Of a stretch of 60,000 nt of DNA, positions 46,154-57,773 are shown piece after piece. Position numbers and translations under genes: made by a program. The DNA comes from Cryptomeria japonica (Eukaryota; Streptophyta; Pinopsida; Cupressales; Cupressaceae), in NCBI RefSeq assembly GCF_030272615.1, contig NC_081414.1:337084002-337144001 (forward strand), in the 5' to 3' direction. The notes beneath the pieces were generated by a model that saw only the letters and a program-made list of their open reading frames with translations, was not told where the DNA came from and did no database searches. Within the stretch, counting starts at the first letter, position 1. Every line of letters begins with the position of its first letter.

Positions 46154-47208
46154 TTACCCATAGTAAGATGATACTCTGTAGTAGTATGTGAAAATATTAT
46201 AATGGGGAATGCACATGCATTCAGGAACACTGCCTAGAGCTCACTGCTAAAAAGATATATGCCCGGAAGGCTACAACCCTCAGGGAAGTCTACTGACTTA
46301 CGCTATGATTTAGACTACAATCCATAAGGAATGAACTGCAATGATAACATCTACAAATGCCTGACGACAGTTATGGTTAAGTACAATTATCTACTCTGCA
46401 ACACCAATATCAACTCAATACTTCATATAATTATAACTCTCTTGTTCACACAATCACCTCTCTTTGATAATATAGACATAATACCAACACATAAAATACA
46501 TAAGCATCTCACCTATATATACAAATCATCAATCTTGATAACAAGGTCGGCTAAACCCTCAACCCTCAACTCACAATTATAAAAAGACATTGCACGATAC
46601 AAAGATCGACCACCAGACTAGTACTATGATTTACATTACATAGCATGGACCTAATTCAAATTCCTAAATGATTACATCCACTGGAAATCCTGCCAAGATC
46701 AACCACAACACGCTACACCACCAGAAATACTACATAACATGAATGTCATCACTGGTTCATAGAAATCAACAAAAACTTGCACAATGATCAATGCATATCG
46801 CCAAAACAAATAGGACATGACTAGGAAACACCAACAAGCATGTTAGAATCATCCAAAATAGTTGCACCAACACCTCTTTTCAAATCTTCATCGGTCAATG
46901 TTTCAAAGCTCAAGAACACAACAATTCAACAACTGTCATGACAAAAGCTAACTTGTGGAGCACCAAATCATGAACCATTTGAAATGAATATGTACACAAG
47001 ATCATCCCAAAAAATAATCCAAAGTCTCAGCACAAGATCTGATCACATCAGAATATACTGGAGGAAATACCAAATTCCACAAAACAGTGATCAGCAAAAC
47101 CAAACTACAAAACCGGATAAAAAACTCACCAAAATAGACTATAGGAATATGTTTACGTCAATGACAACAACATATCCTAGTAGCAGCAATGATCAACCAA
47201 ATCCAACA
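46154..47208 (-). repeat. Copia-B 5' LTR, outer part
   Basis: This resumes the LTR cut at 37861 and matches 8100-9172. It ends AAATCCAACA at 47208. GAGCA (47209-47213) completes the Copia-B target duplication. A minus-strand TATATATA lies at 46514-46521. Confidence 0.9.
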
Positions 47209-49410
47209 GAGCATGGAGTTAAGAGACAATTATTTTCTCTTAGGACACCACAACAAAATGGTGTTGTGGAGAGGAAGAATAGAACAATTCAAGAAGCTGC
47301 TAGAAACATGACGAGTGAAGGAAATATTCCACATTTATTTTGGAGAGGAGTTGTGAGTACTACTGTATACACTCTTAACTGAATAAATCTCAAAGGTGAT
47401 ACTGGTAAGACTCATTATGAGTTATGGTTTGGTCATGCTCCTACTATTAGATATTTCAGAATTTTTGGTAGTAAATGCTATATCAAAAGAGATGAAGATC
47501 TTGGAAAGTTTGATGCTAGATGTGGTGAAGGAATCTTTCTTCATTATTATACTAAAAGTATGGCCTATTGGTGTTATAATATAAGACATACTAGATCTTG
47601 TGGATATGACTCTGATGATCAAGATGCTAGTTCTAGTTCAAATAAAGGAAAGCCAATATAGAATCAAGTTCAAATTGATCTAGAAAAGACAAAGAATCAA
47701 GGAGAAATTTTAAATGTTAATGCAGAAGAAAGAGTTCAAGAACTTGAAATTCAAGAAAATCCTAAAACTCCCAAGTATGTAAGGTTGAATAATTCATAAA
47801 ATCAGACTACTGGTGATAAGAATAAAGGTGTGATGACTATAAGAAGACTTGCTGAAGAAAAATGTTTGATTTCTAAGATCGAGCCTAAGAATGTCTATGA
47901 AGCTTGCAAAGATGAAAATTGGATTAAATCTATGGAAGAAGAATTGAATTGGATTGAGAAAAATAACACATTGATTCTTGTTCCTAGACCTAAGAATAAA
48001 AATAAAATTGGAACTAAATGGGTATTCCAGAATAAGTTAAATGAACAAGGTAAAGTTGTCCGAAATAAAGCTAGATTTGTTTGTAAAGGTTATTCATAGA
48101 TGGAAGGAATTGACTATGAGGAGACATTTTCTCTGGTGGCTAGAATTGAAGTTGTTAGATTATTTCTTGCCTATGCTACTCACAAAGATTTCAAGGTTTA
48201 TCAGATGAATGTCGAATCAAACTTTCTTAATGGAGAATTAGAAGAAGTCTATATTGAGCAAATGGATGGATTCGAGCTGACAAATGAAAAGAACATGGTT
48301 TGCCGGTTGAAGAAAGCATTGTATGGATTGAAGCAAGCCCCTAGAGCCTAGTATGCTAGATTGGATAAGTATTTGTTGAAGCTTGGATTCAATAAAGGTA
48401 CTACTGACATAAATCTTTATTTTAAAATTGATCAGAATAATATTTTGATTTTGAAGTTTTTGTTGATGACATTATCTTTGGAGGAAATGATTGTCTATGT
48501 AAGAAATTTTCTGAAGAGATGCATAATGAATTTGAAATGTCTATGATTGCTGAAATGAAATTCTTTATGGGATTGCAAATTACTCAGTTAGATAAAGGTA
48601 TTTTCATATCTCCATCTAAGTATGTGAAGGAACTGCTAAAGAAATTTGGTTTTGAAGATTCTAAACCTGTCGGTACACTTATGGTGACCAGATGTAAGTT
48701 GTCAAAGGATGATGACTCTTTGAAAGAAAATCAGACCAGATATAGATCTATGTTTGGTGTTTTGTTGTATTTGACTCAAACTAGACCTGATATAATGAAT
48801 GTTATATGTCATATCACTAGATTTCAAGCTGATCCTAAGGAATCACATGTTACTACTATAAAAAGGATATTCAAATATTTGAAAGGAACAGTTGATTTTT
48901 TTTGTAGTATTCTAAGAATGATGACTTTACTTTGAGTACTTTTACAGATGCTGATTGGGTAGGTGATGTTGATGACCACAAGAGAACTCTAGGTGGTGCA
49001 TTATTTTTGGGAAAGAAGTTGGTTTCTTGGTCAAGTAAGAAGTAGAATGCTATTTTTTTTAATCTATTGTAGAAGAATACATTGCTGCTACTAGGAATTG
49101 TACATAGGTAATTTGGATGAAATAGATGTTGAAGGATATAGGAGTTATTTATGATGAGCCTATTGCCATATATTGTGACAATTCAAGTGATATAAATATT
49201 TCAAAGAATCTAGTGTTGCATTCCAAGACAAAGCATATATCAATCAAGTTTCATTTCTTGAGAGAGAAGGTGAATGAGAAAGAAGTCAGATTTGAGTATG
49301 TATCTACAAAGGAACAAATTGCAGATATATTTACAAAGACTTTGCCTAAAGATACTTTTGAGTATCTCAGAGAAAAGTTAGGGGTAATTTCCCCTCTTGA
49401 TAATAACTAA
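47209..49410 (+). pseudogene. Copia-A integrase, reverse transcriptase and RNase H remnant
   Basis: The piece opens in the integrase (HGVKRQLFSLRTPQQNGVV, then NRTIQEAARNM) and runs through GSKCYIKRDEDLGKFD near 47470-47510. RT begins near 47850 (ENWIKSMEEEL, LVPRPKNKNKIGTKWVF). ETFSLVARIEVVRLFLAYA follows near 48100-48170, then CRLKKALYGLKQAPRA. The catalytic FVDDIIFGG near 48458-48485 is read across a frameshift. MKFFMGLQITQLDKGIF and LLYLTQTRPDIMN lie at 48519-48935. RNase H follows and ends FTKTLPKDTFEYLREKLG near 49335-49385. Stops at 47380, 48097 and 48349 and two frameshifts are visible. Confidence 0.92.
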
Positions 49411-49704
49411 GGTGCTTCACAGAGATATCGTTATGCTCCAGATTGATGTGTGGCTACTACTCAGGGGGAGTAGTCAGTGTCAGTGTTGGTGATTCAAATT
49501 TTTGGGGAGAGGAGCCTGATTCCTGAGCCTTTTTCATTGATGTCAAAGGGGTAGAGAAGCATGTGAAAAACCCTAAAACATTTTGAGATTTGAGTTGTTT
49601 GTCAAAGGGGGAGCTGATCCTTGTGATTTTGAGGAAAACTGCTATGAGTTAATTTATTTCTTTGCATTGATTGTGTATCACATTCATATGTTGCCATTAA
49701 TGCC
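49411..49704 (+). other. Copia-A spacer
   Basis: There is no coding signal. CAGGGGGAGTAGTCAG (near 49464) and GTTTGTCAAAGGGGGAG (49597-49613) are extra polypurine-like motifs shared with the spacers of Copia-B and Copia-F. Confidence 0.6.
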
Positions 49705-49716
49705 AAAGGGGGATAT
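49705..49716 (+). other. Copia-A polypurine tract
   Basis: AAAGGGGGATAT directly precedes the LTR start TGCTGAATATTGG and follows TTAATGCC, matching the arrangement in Copia-B and Copia-F. Confidence 0.82.
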
Positions 49717-51110
49717 TGCTGAATATTGGTTGATATGTTGTCACTAATATCAACATATGTGAAATATGTGGAGATTGTTGATGAGGAGATTGTTGGACAA
49801 TTTTCTGTGTATTCTAGTTTTGTAGTTTGATTGGATGAGTTGGTTTAGCCTGTATTGCAGATGAGTTGATGCAGTTTAAAGGGTTTCTATTATGTTGTCT
49901 AAATATAGCTCATTCCCATTTACAAAGGTCCACATGATGATTTGATCAAGTTATGAGATACAGCATTGACTTGGATGTTATGCAGCTGCTCGTGTTATTC
50001 AGTATTTTGGTTTGTGCTCCGTATTGCTTCAGAATTGCTACATCTTTGGTTGCAGATGTGTGGAATATGTTCTAGACATTGATGTGTGTCATTTAGATTG
50101 GTTCATGATTTGGATATCCACAAGATAATCTTTCAGGTTGACAGTCAGTTATATTGATATTCTTGAGCTCTGGTAGAGAGATGATGATGATTTTGATGAT
50201 TTGAGTTATTGCGGTTGTTGTGATGCAATTCAAGTTGCTTGTGAATGTCTTTTGATCATTTTCTATGCGTATTGATGGTCCACATTTATTATTGTGCGTG
50301 TTACTAAAGATTTTCCTTGTTTGGTGATGTTCTTCATGTTATGCGATATTCTTGGTGGTTGTAGCATGTTGCAGATGATCAAGGCATGATTGTTGGAGGT
50401 GTTGCATGTTTGTGGTATTGATTTGGGTCTAGACTATGTCTCAACCCACATTTTTTTGGTCCCCATGTATTGTTGCAGTGTGTGAGGATATTATTTTGTA
50501 ATTTGTATTGAGGGTTTAGCCGACCTTGAAATATAGATTGATGACTTGTATAAATATATGTAATGATCATGTAAGATGTATGTTTACAAGTGTCTGCATT
50601 GTATGTGAACAAGTGATTTTATTTTTTGAAAGTGTAAAGGAGAAGAGAATTTTTGTAGAGTAGGCTATGTGCCTAATCAGAACTGTACTCAAGCATATGG
50701 AGATGATATTTTCATAGCTCATATGATCTGGATTGTAGTTTGAATGTTTTTGTGTCAGTGAGACTTCCTATAAGACAGTGAGCCTTCCCTTAAGGTTGTG
50801 ACCTTTCTGGGTTTCTTATTTTGAGCAGTGAGCTCTAGGAAGTGTTCTTGAATGAATGTGCATTCCCATTGTAAAATTCACATTTACTCCTAACAGGATA
50901 TTATCTCATTGTGGTTAGGTTCCCATCATGGTTTTTCCCTTAATTAGGTTTTCCACATCAAAAATATTGGTGCTATGTGTGTTATTGATGTGGTGTTGTT
51001 TGATGCTTTAATTGTTAATCATTAGATCTATTTTGTGGTTTATGTTGTTGAAGTTTTGGTGCAAACTGATTCAGCCCCTCCCCTCTCAGTTTGCTACATT
51101 GTTGCCAACA
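49717..51110 (+). repeat. Copia-A 3' LTR
   Basis: It starts TGCTGAATATTGGTTG and ends CATTGTTGCCAACA, about 1,394 bp. The last 50 bases resemble the end of the Copia-B LTR (CAACCTTCC... replaced by CAGTTTGC, then TTGTTGC(C/T)AACA). A TATA box TATAAATA lies at 50549-50556. The partner 5' LTR would be left of the window. Element H begins at 51111. Confidence 0.85.
50549..50556 (+). promoter_or_regulatory. TATA box in Copia-A LTR
   Basis: TATAAATA in the middle of the LTR fits a Pol II TATA box on the element's own strand. It is positional evidence only. Confidence 0.45.
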
Positions 51111-51653
51111 CATAATAGCCACTAATGTTATTTAAATGTATAATAGACTGGATGAAGAATTTGACATTGACATGTTAAATTCTCTACCACTGAAAAGAGT
51201 AAGAACATGTATAAGATGATGAGTAGTGAAAGATCAAGAAAGTAATTTATAGGAGAACAATAGGCCACTAAGTCATGCTCCTCTTGCTTACAAGAAACCT
51301 TAGGAAAGGGATAGGTATAACTCATTAGAGCCTTATTTCTATAAGAGAAGATATTAGAATGAATAAAAGATAAAGCCTCATAAGTGGAATTGGTAATCTC
51401 TTGTGGACATTCATAAAAAGACTTGTCAATTGTCACCATTTTGTTATAAGTGGGATGAGTGTTTAGAGATGTAGATGATGATTTAATTGAGAGAAAGTCA
51501 TCATTACTACTAAATATCCAAGGACAAATGAAGCTTCATGCATGTTATTTTCTAAAGGAACCTTAATCCCTTGTTCATTTACAACACAACCATTACCATT
51601 ATATCCACTCTTAGCCAAGATATGAAAACCCGAACCATAAAGGGAAAGAAAGA
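51111..51653 (-). pseudogene. Element H coding region, distal piece
   Basis: Once the LINE is set aside, the minus-strand frame of element H continues here with few breaks. A frameshift lies near 51520. The open frame 51128-51439 reads MVTIDKSFYECPQEITNSTY and then ALSFIHSNIFSYRNKALMSY. I do not recognise a domain. It sits after the protease region, like the unknown tail of element E. It is cut at 51111 by Copia-A. Confidence 0.55.
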
Positions 51654-51722
51654 AATAAGTTTATTTTAATGTCCACGAGACTTAACAAAGTCTATGAGAC
51701 AACACATCAGATTAATCGATTT

Positions 51723-52481
51723 CTACAAATCTGCCTGCTTTCTGTGTAAAATGTTGACAAGTGGCCCCAACCTCTCGACAAAATCCTCGCTGAAAAAATC
51801 ATACCAAGATCCCTTAGTCAATAATTTATTATACTTGTCCCTAACATCTTTGAAGGTGTCACACTCTAAAATGAAGTGTTTTTTAGTTTCAACTTTCCCA
51901 GATGTGGAAAAAATACACACTCTTTCCTCCCAAGTTTCTTTTGGTGTTTTCCAATGACCACTTTCACTACGGAGCTGATGAGAGTTAGTTCTTAATTGAA
52001 CAATAATACACTTAGCTTTCCATGAAATATTAGCCCTTATATAAGCTTTTTGATGATGATCAAAAGTAGGATTGAACTCCTTGATATAATATTTTTTCTT
52101 TCTCGGTAACTCATTACCCCAAGCCCACTTGTGAAACCTATCCATAACAAAAGCCTTTATCTCTTTAGTATTTGTGGGTCATGAATTTAGGTAGATATTC
52201 CATTTACTCAACCATTTGATGTTTTTTTGCATCCAAGTCTTCTTTCTTTTGCACAAGGTATCATTGAAAACCGTCTTAGGCCATCTGCCTTCCTCCATTT
52301 GCCCAATTCTTTTGAGATACCTAATGAGACGAGCCATAGCAATAGCTTTAATAGGAGCAGCCCTAGTCTCACTCAACATGATATCATAAGGAACTCTATT
52401 TTTAATCTTGAACTTGCTTGTTATCAAGCACTTTTGGATTTGCTTGATTTGCTTCCACTGTGTACCTAAAGTGTTGCTCAC
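51723..52481 (-). pseudogene. LINE C-terminal domain
   Basis: Frames 52179-52481 and 51723-52145 cover the end of LINE ORF2. The Cys/His motif reads CIFSTSGKVETKKHFILEC, where a Cys of the usual C-x2-C pair is Ser. The region after RT (KNRVPYDIMLSETRAAPIKA) fits the linker. A stop or frameshift separates the two pieces near 52150. Confidence 0.8.
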
Positions 52482-52730
52482 CCATAGTTCACAACCATAG
52501 AGAATAACAAGAAGAACTAAAAGCCAAAAAAGAGTTTGGGAGGCCTTCCAATCCCAAAGCTCGGCTTCTCTACATCTGTTCTGAAGAGCATACCAAGCTT
52601 TCCAACCACCTAGGATTCTCTTCTTCCTGCAACCATCCCAATTTAGATTTTTGTTGAAGTCAATCCCAAGATATTTATAGTCTAAAAATTCTTCAAGAAT
52701 ACTGCCTTCAAAGTAGAACTTCTATTAGTT

Positions 52731-53651
52731 TCATTTCCACTTATTAGAGAAAACCATGTTTTTTGTCTTGTTGATATTGACTTGCATCCCGACTATTCTA
52801 CAAAAGTGCTCCAAAGCATACAAATTCTCTTGCAAACCAAGAGTTGTTTTAGCAATAAGAATGAGGTCATCCACATAAAGAAAAAGTTTTATCACAAATT
52901 CACCCAGACAAACACCATCACCATCCCGAGAGTTTAACCACTCTTCCAACTTGTCAATGTATAAACCAAACAACGTAGGAGATAAGAGACACCCTTGCTT
53001 GACCTTGATATTGCTTCTAAATCTTTCGAAGAGACCATCAAAGGTTCTAATTTTGACTTTAACCTCCTCATAAAGCCTATGGACAACAACTCTAAGATGA
53101 ATGTGTATTCCAAGATCTTTCATTCTTTTCCAAAGTTTAACCCTAGGAACCGTGTCAAAAGCCTTTTTGAAATCAACAAAACAATAGAAGATCTCTTCTT
53201 TCTCTTCCCATATTTTTTCAATTAAATGTCTCAAAGTGATACCATGATCAACTGTGGAATGCTTAGGTCTGAAACCAGCTTGCCCTTTTACCCGCTTATC
53301 ATTCTCTTCCATCCACTTGCTAATTCTATTCTCTATCATGTTGCCAAATAAATTTGCAAACAAAGGGTTAAACATAATGGTCCTATAATTAGAGGGATTA
53401 TTGACATCTCCACTCTTAGAAAGAGGAATGGCAAGACTAGCAGTCCAATCTTTAGGAAAACCTTGATGTATGATGTTGTTAAAAATTTTCATAATGTGTG
53501 GCACCAAAAATTTCAAACCCCACTTCAAATAATCTGCTTGAAGATCAACCAAGTCTTTAGGTTTTCCAACACCCAACTTTTTTATACCCCTTTCAATTTC
53601 CTTCTTTGTAAAGAGATCTGAATTAGTGTTGAAAATTGGAGGTGATTCCAC
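52731..53651 (-). pseudogene. LINE reverse transcriptase domain
   Basis: An open frame of 306 codons carries a non-LTR reverse transcriptase. Motifs in order are GFPKDWTASLAIPLSKSGD, NPSNYRTIMF, GQAGFRPKHSTVDHGITLR, CFVDFKKAFDTVPR, VKQGCLLSPTLFGLYID and the catalytic LYVDDLILIA near residue 265. The active-site residues are intact. It would nick-prime and copy LINE RNA at the target. It has a 5' neighbour with endonuclease motifs and ends at a stop near 52731. Confidence 0.92.
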
Positions 53652-54131
53652 CCAACATCCTGCTCGTAAAGTTGTTTAGCATAATAAAACCACTATTTAG
53701 CTGTAATGTTGTTTTCCATTTGCTTTTTCTTGGATTGCAGCTCCTTCCAAAAAGACGGGGTTATTTTTACTAAGAAAAATTAATTGTTCTTGCCTTGTGA
53801 GCATAAAATCAACTTTTTTCTATTTTAAAATCTGCTTGTAATCCTTTATGTTGATCTCTTCCTCATGTGGATCTCTCAAATTCCTCCTTGCAATTTTACA
53901 TTCTTCATCAAATCAATCATTTATCGAGAAGCAATTTGTTTCAGTTTTCTTATTCTTGGCCCTTTTTCACTCTGACAGTGCACTATGGATTAGATTTGTG
54001 AGTTCATGGCTATGGAGACCATGGAATGAAATTCTCACCTTCCTAACAAGTCTCTCAAGTGCAACCTTGAAAATATTATAGTTGTTTTGGGTTAAAAGAA
54101 TTCTGCATTTATTTGAAGAATGCGGAGTACA

Positions 54132-54974
54132 CTAAGTTTTCACCTCTTGGAACTTTTGATCTGCCCATGAAAAGCTTAAATAGATCAGCCTATGGTCAAA
54201 TTTTAAGTCCCAAAGTTGTTTATCGACTATCAAAACCTCCATTTTATCACATAGGCTATGAGAACAAATTGCATAATCCACAATGCTTGCCCCATTGTAG
54301 GTGTTACAAGTGAAATTACCAGATTTTGCCCATCTACTTACACTATTATAGATGATTGAATCAAAATCATCACAAATAGTAAGTAATTCTTCTCCAAAGT
54401 GATTGTAGCTTTTTCCTTCAGATACTCTTGTCCACTGATTGTCTTTGACTTCCGTGAGCCAAAGAGGATTGCAATCAACTTTACTACAAAGCATGCAAGC
54501 TTGCTCACTTGCAGTCCTAGCATTAAAATCTCCAACAAGGAGGATCTCGCCTTGTTAAGCATAAATTACAATGTCTTTTTTCAAGGCAACAAGGGGATCT
54601 TTGTGGTCGAAACCATAGTTTTTGTATGTTTTTGAGACTTGTGGGGCAAAATAACATGCTGCAAGCCTAATGAGGTTTCCATTTTCAAAAAAATTGAACC
54701 ATAAAAATTATTTGTTTGTGTCTTCTCTTTCTAGATGAATTAGACTATATTCTCTTTCTTTCACTAAAACCATTATACCTCCATGACCTTTGCCATTTCC
54801 TGTTGCCTTGTTCCAAACCGCCATCTTCAAGTAACCCTTAAACAAAGGGGTCATACATCCTTCATGCTCATGTGTCTCAGTGAGACAAATGATGTCTCTC
54901 CCCTCCGCAATAGGTCCTAACCCAGGTCCACATCTCCATGGATAACCTCTGCAATTCCAACAAACCAAGCTCAA
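54132..54974 (-). pseudogene. LINE endonuclease domain
   Basis: Minus-strand frames show an apurinic-like endonuclease. The start LVCWNCRGYPW lies near 54970. DIICLTETHEHEG follows near 54890, GHGGIMVLVKE near 54780, and a Gly-Asp-Phe-Asn-Ala-Arg-like region near 54525 in another frame. VDYAICSHSL lies near 54260 and KFDHRLIYLSFSW near 54180. The enzyme would nick the target. Frameshifts near 54500-54700 disrupt it. Confidence 0.85.
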
Positions 54975-55172
54975 GGAATCTTGGGTAGGCGTTGATTGCT
55001 ATTCATATTGACATGCACGACCCAAAATTGGGTCTTCAATCACATTTGTCCATGATGGCCTTGCACCTCTACTCTTTATTAAGGAATTTGTTGCTATAAC
55101 TTTTCTGCCAGCTTGCTGCCCTATCAGAAAGAGATGGTGGGGCCTCATAGGACTCAATTACCTAAGTAGGTG

Positions 55173-57528
55173 AATAAGAAGAAGATTGTGAATAATTGTT
55201 TGAATTAGAAGAAGCCACAAAATTGTTACTAAGTTCTTTAGAAAAAGTGGATTGCTTTTTAGGTTCATCCTTACCTTTCTCCTTCTCAACTTTAGATCCT
55301 TTCCAAGAGACCCTATATTCTTCCACAAAAGTAGGGTTAAAGCCTAGAGATCCCCAATCGTCATCTGAGAGTAACACTTTGGGAGAAAATATATCTCTAG
55401 GAGAGGATTCAAATTGAGTAGGATCCTTTTTAGGAGTCTTGGAATCACTAGAGGGAACAAGGGTATTCAAGGAAATAGACATAGTTGGAGATGTAGGAGT
55501 ATTTTCAAAAGGATTAGAAGTAGTTGAACAAGAAAATGAGGTTTACAATAGAGCTTTTAAATTGGTATTAGAAAACAAGGTATACATCTTATTATTGTGG
55601 ATGAACTTAAGTTGCCTATGAAAAGTAGAAGGAACAATTTACATACAATGAAGCGAAGGTTGTCCTAATAGAAGATTGTAACTAATCTTATCATGCATGA
55701 CATGAATAAGTGTAGTTAAAATAATAGGTCCCACCTTAATAGGCAAGGTTATAGTACCGAATTTTTTTTTAGCAATATTGTCAAAGTCATGAATAGTAAG
55801 AGAGTCAGGTTGAAGAGAAGAAGGATCCACCTTAATTTTAGTTAGTAAATCGATGCTACAAATATTAAGGCTAGATTCATTTTAAACTAAGGTTCTTCTT
55901 ATAGCATTACCATTGATAAAAACAACTATAATAAGAGGACCATATTGATGTTGAATCTTATGGGAGGGTAACTCATCTTGTGTGAACACAATTTGAGCTT
56001 TAGATTCTTTTGTAGGATTAGCCAAAGAAGCCATATTATTAGGTGTCACTATAGGTGGGGCATATAAGTTCTTTAAATCATCTTGTAACATTATATGTTG
56101 TGTAGATGAAGTTTGAATTAAATCCCAAAGAGATATCTTAGCAGGAGTAGCTTTAAGTTATTCAATAAGATCGTACTCCTTACCAAGAGTTTGTGAGATA
56201 TGAAGTGCTTGTGGAAGAATGATTGGGACATGGAAAGTGAAGAATGGATAACCGAAGGAGGATTTGGTTGCCTATTGTTACTTGTATTATATGTGTGGGA
56301 AATAGAATTTTAACTCTCTCGGGTGATTTGTTTAGCATACTCATAAGGACTTTAGTGGGATATCCTCCTTGCACAGTAATAACCAGTTTGTTGGGAGTGC
56401 AAAAGGCATCATTACTATAACCACCTTGAACCACAAAGAGAAGCTTATTAAGAGGTTGAGAATTTGAGGAAGGACTAGCACCTTGAACTGTGAAGAGGGG
56501 TTTATTAGGTGTTCTATAACTATTTACATGTATCATATTGATTGAAGATGGTTTGGAAACATGTGAAGAGGGTCTAGAAAAGTTGAAATCATAAATTTTT
56601 TCGTAAAGAGGATTATCAACCTTAGACATTTCTTCATGAGTAGGATATTCTTTAGATTGAATAGAAGGGATATCCTCATAAAGGGGATTGTTAATGACAT
56701 CAAAACCTTGTGACCTAACATCATTCTCTTGCTCCAAGGTATCCTTATAAGGAGTATAAATTTTAGGATAAGGATCAACATCATTCACATGATAAAGATT
56801 ATTATGAGAAGTTTTGATAGTCTCTTCTTGCTCATAAATATCATCATGAATAGGATCAATTTTAGGAGAGGTATTGCTATTAGTCATTAATGATTCATCC
56901 TTAGTAGGAAGAGTATTGAAATAAGATGTAGTTTTAGTAGGGAAGGTAGGCATCATATCATCCTCTATCATCAAAGAATACGCATGGGGGAGGTACTCCC
57001 TACGAGAAGGATTAGCATTATTTTTCAAAGCTTCATCCTTGGGAGGGATATCTTTGAAGGAAACATGAACAATATCTTCTTGAACTAGGGTATCCTCATG
57101 AGTAGAGCCAAGTTGGGGAGAGGGAAATACTTCATCTTTAAAGAGAAAAAGATTGAAATGAATAGGAGGTGAGGTGTTGTTAAGGGAATTGTCAACTATG
57201 TCACCTTATTTTACTATAATATCATCTTCTTTGACTAGGGTACTCTCACGAGGGAGGGAAAAATTAAGAGAATAACTAATACTATCATCTTATGGCTCAT
57301 CCCAAATATTGAGATCATTGAGAGAATTTTTTAACAATCTTCTTGCACTATGGTGTCCACATGAATAGGGTCAATTTTGGGAGAGGTAATTAATGCATCA
57401 TCTTTAGGAGGGAGAGAATTAACAAAGTTTTTATTGAAATAACCCTCTTGCCTCAAAATGCCCTTAATAGGATCCTTAAGAAGGTGATGGAGTGTTAGAA
57501 CAAGGTCTAGGAAACTATTATGAAACAT
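55173..57528 (-). pseudogene. Element H gag-protease-like coding region
   Basis: Minus-strand frames run from Met 57528 leftward. The N-terminal half (56180-57528) is Asp/Ser/Pro-rich with repeated phrases SPKIDPIHVDT and SPKIDPIHDDI, and has no capsid domain I recognise. The protease region (55500-56091) reads HQYGPLIIVVFINGNAIR, FGTITLPIKVGPIILTTLIH and LLLGQPSLHCM, the shape of a Ty3/gypsy retropepsin. A stop lies where the catalytic Asp is expected. A charged tail (55179-55482) includes SDDDWGSLGFNP. The frame continues beyond the LINE at 51653. Confidence 0.7.
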
Positions 57529-57530
57529 TT

Positions 57531-57773
57531 TTTATTTTTATGAAATGAAAGAAATAATGCAAGCAAAGAAAGTAAACTAGATGTCTAAAATTTGAAGTAA
57601 TTATGTGATACACTAAATGCAAGCATAAAAGTGCATGAGCTATATATTTAAGAAATGAGCACACAATGCATATAACCATTTCTTTGAGATTTTTTTATAA
57701 TTTGATAGAAAAGAAACATGCAATCAAAAAATTCAAATCTAAGAAAGTTGGATTCACGTTGGGTTCAGAAAAA
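57531..57773 (-). other. Element H leader and possible primer site
   Basis: A short AT-rich leader lies between gag and the LTR. Beside the LTR the minus strand reads TTTTTCTGAACCCAACGTG. The TGAACC part resembles the primer site of element E, but no tRNA can be assigned safely. Confidence 0.4.

Larger units (their letters stand above)
7910..47208 (-). mobile_element. Copia-B, discontinuous minus-strand Ty1/copia retrotransposon
   Basis: Copia-B is built from 7910-12477 (3' LTR, RNase H, RT, integrase), 36410-37861 (protease, gag, primer site, start of the 5' LTR) and 46149-47208 (rest of the 5' LTR). Element D (12478-36409) split its protease codons. Element E (37862-46148) split its 5' LTR. 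The LTRs begin TGTTAGCAACAATC and end ATCCAACA. Removing the inserts gives an ordinary copia of about 7 kb. The integrase and RT of Copia-B and Copia-A are close relatives. Stops and frameshifts make this copy defective. Confidence 0.9.
1..51110 (+). mobile_element. Copia-A, discontinuous Ty1/copia LTR retrotransposon (3' part)
   Basis: This is one plus-strand copia element in three pieces: 1-901, 7675-7909 and 47209-51110. Its 5' LTR lies beyond the left edge. The pieces read in order gag zinc knuckle, protease, pre-integrase domain, integrase, reverse transcriptase, RNase H, polypurine tract and 3' LTR. The first gap is filled by Copia-C (902-7674) and the second by Copia-B (7910-47208). 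Across the second gap the integrase codons for Glu-His are duplicated, as expected for a 5 bp target duplication. On the right it abuts element H at 51111, so H is its host. It is a decayed copy with several stops and frameshifts. Confidence 0.85.
51660..55172 (-). mobile_element. 5'-truncated LINE (non-LTR retrotransposon)
   Basis: A 3.5 kb minus-strand insert encodes only the second LINE protein: endonuclease, reverse transcriptase and a C-terminal Cys/His motif. AATAAG stands at both edges (51654-51659 and 55173-55178) and would be a short target duplication. The 3' tail is only a short TTAAAATAAA. ORF1 is absent and the 5' end falls about 200 bases before the endonuclease, as expected for 5' truncation. 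It lies inside element H, whose frame continues on both sides. I cannot place it in a LINE clade. Confidence 0.85.
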
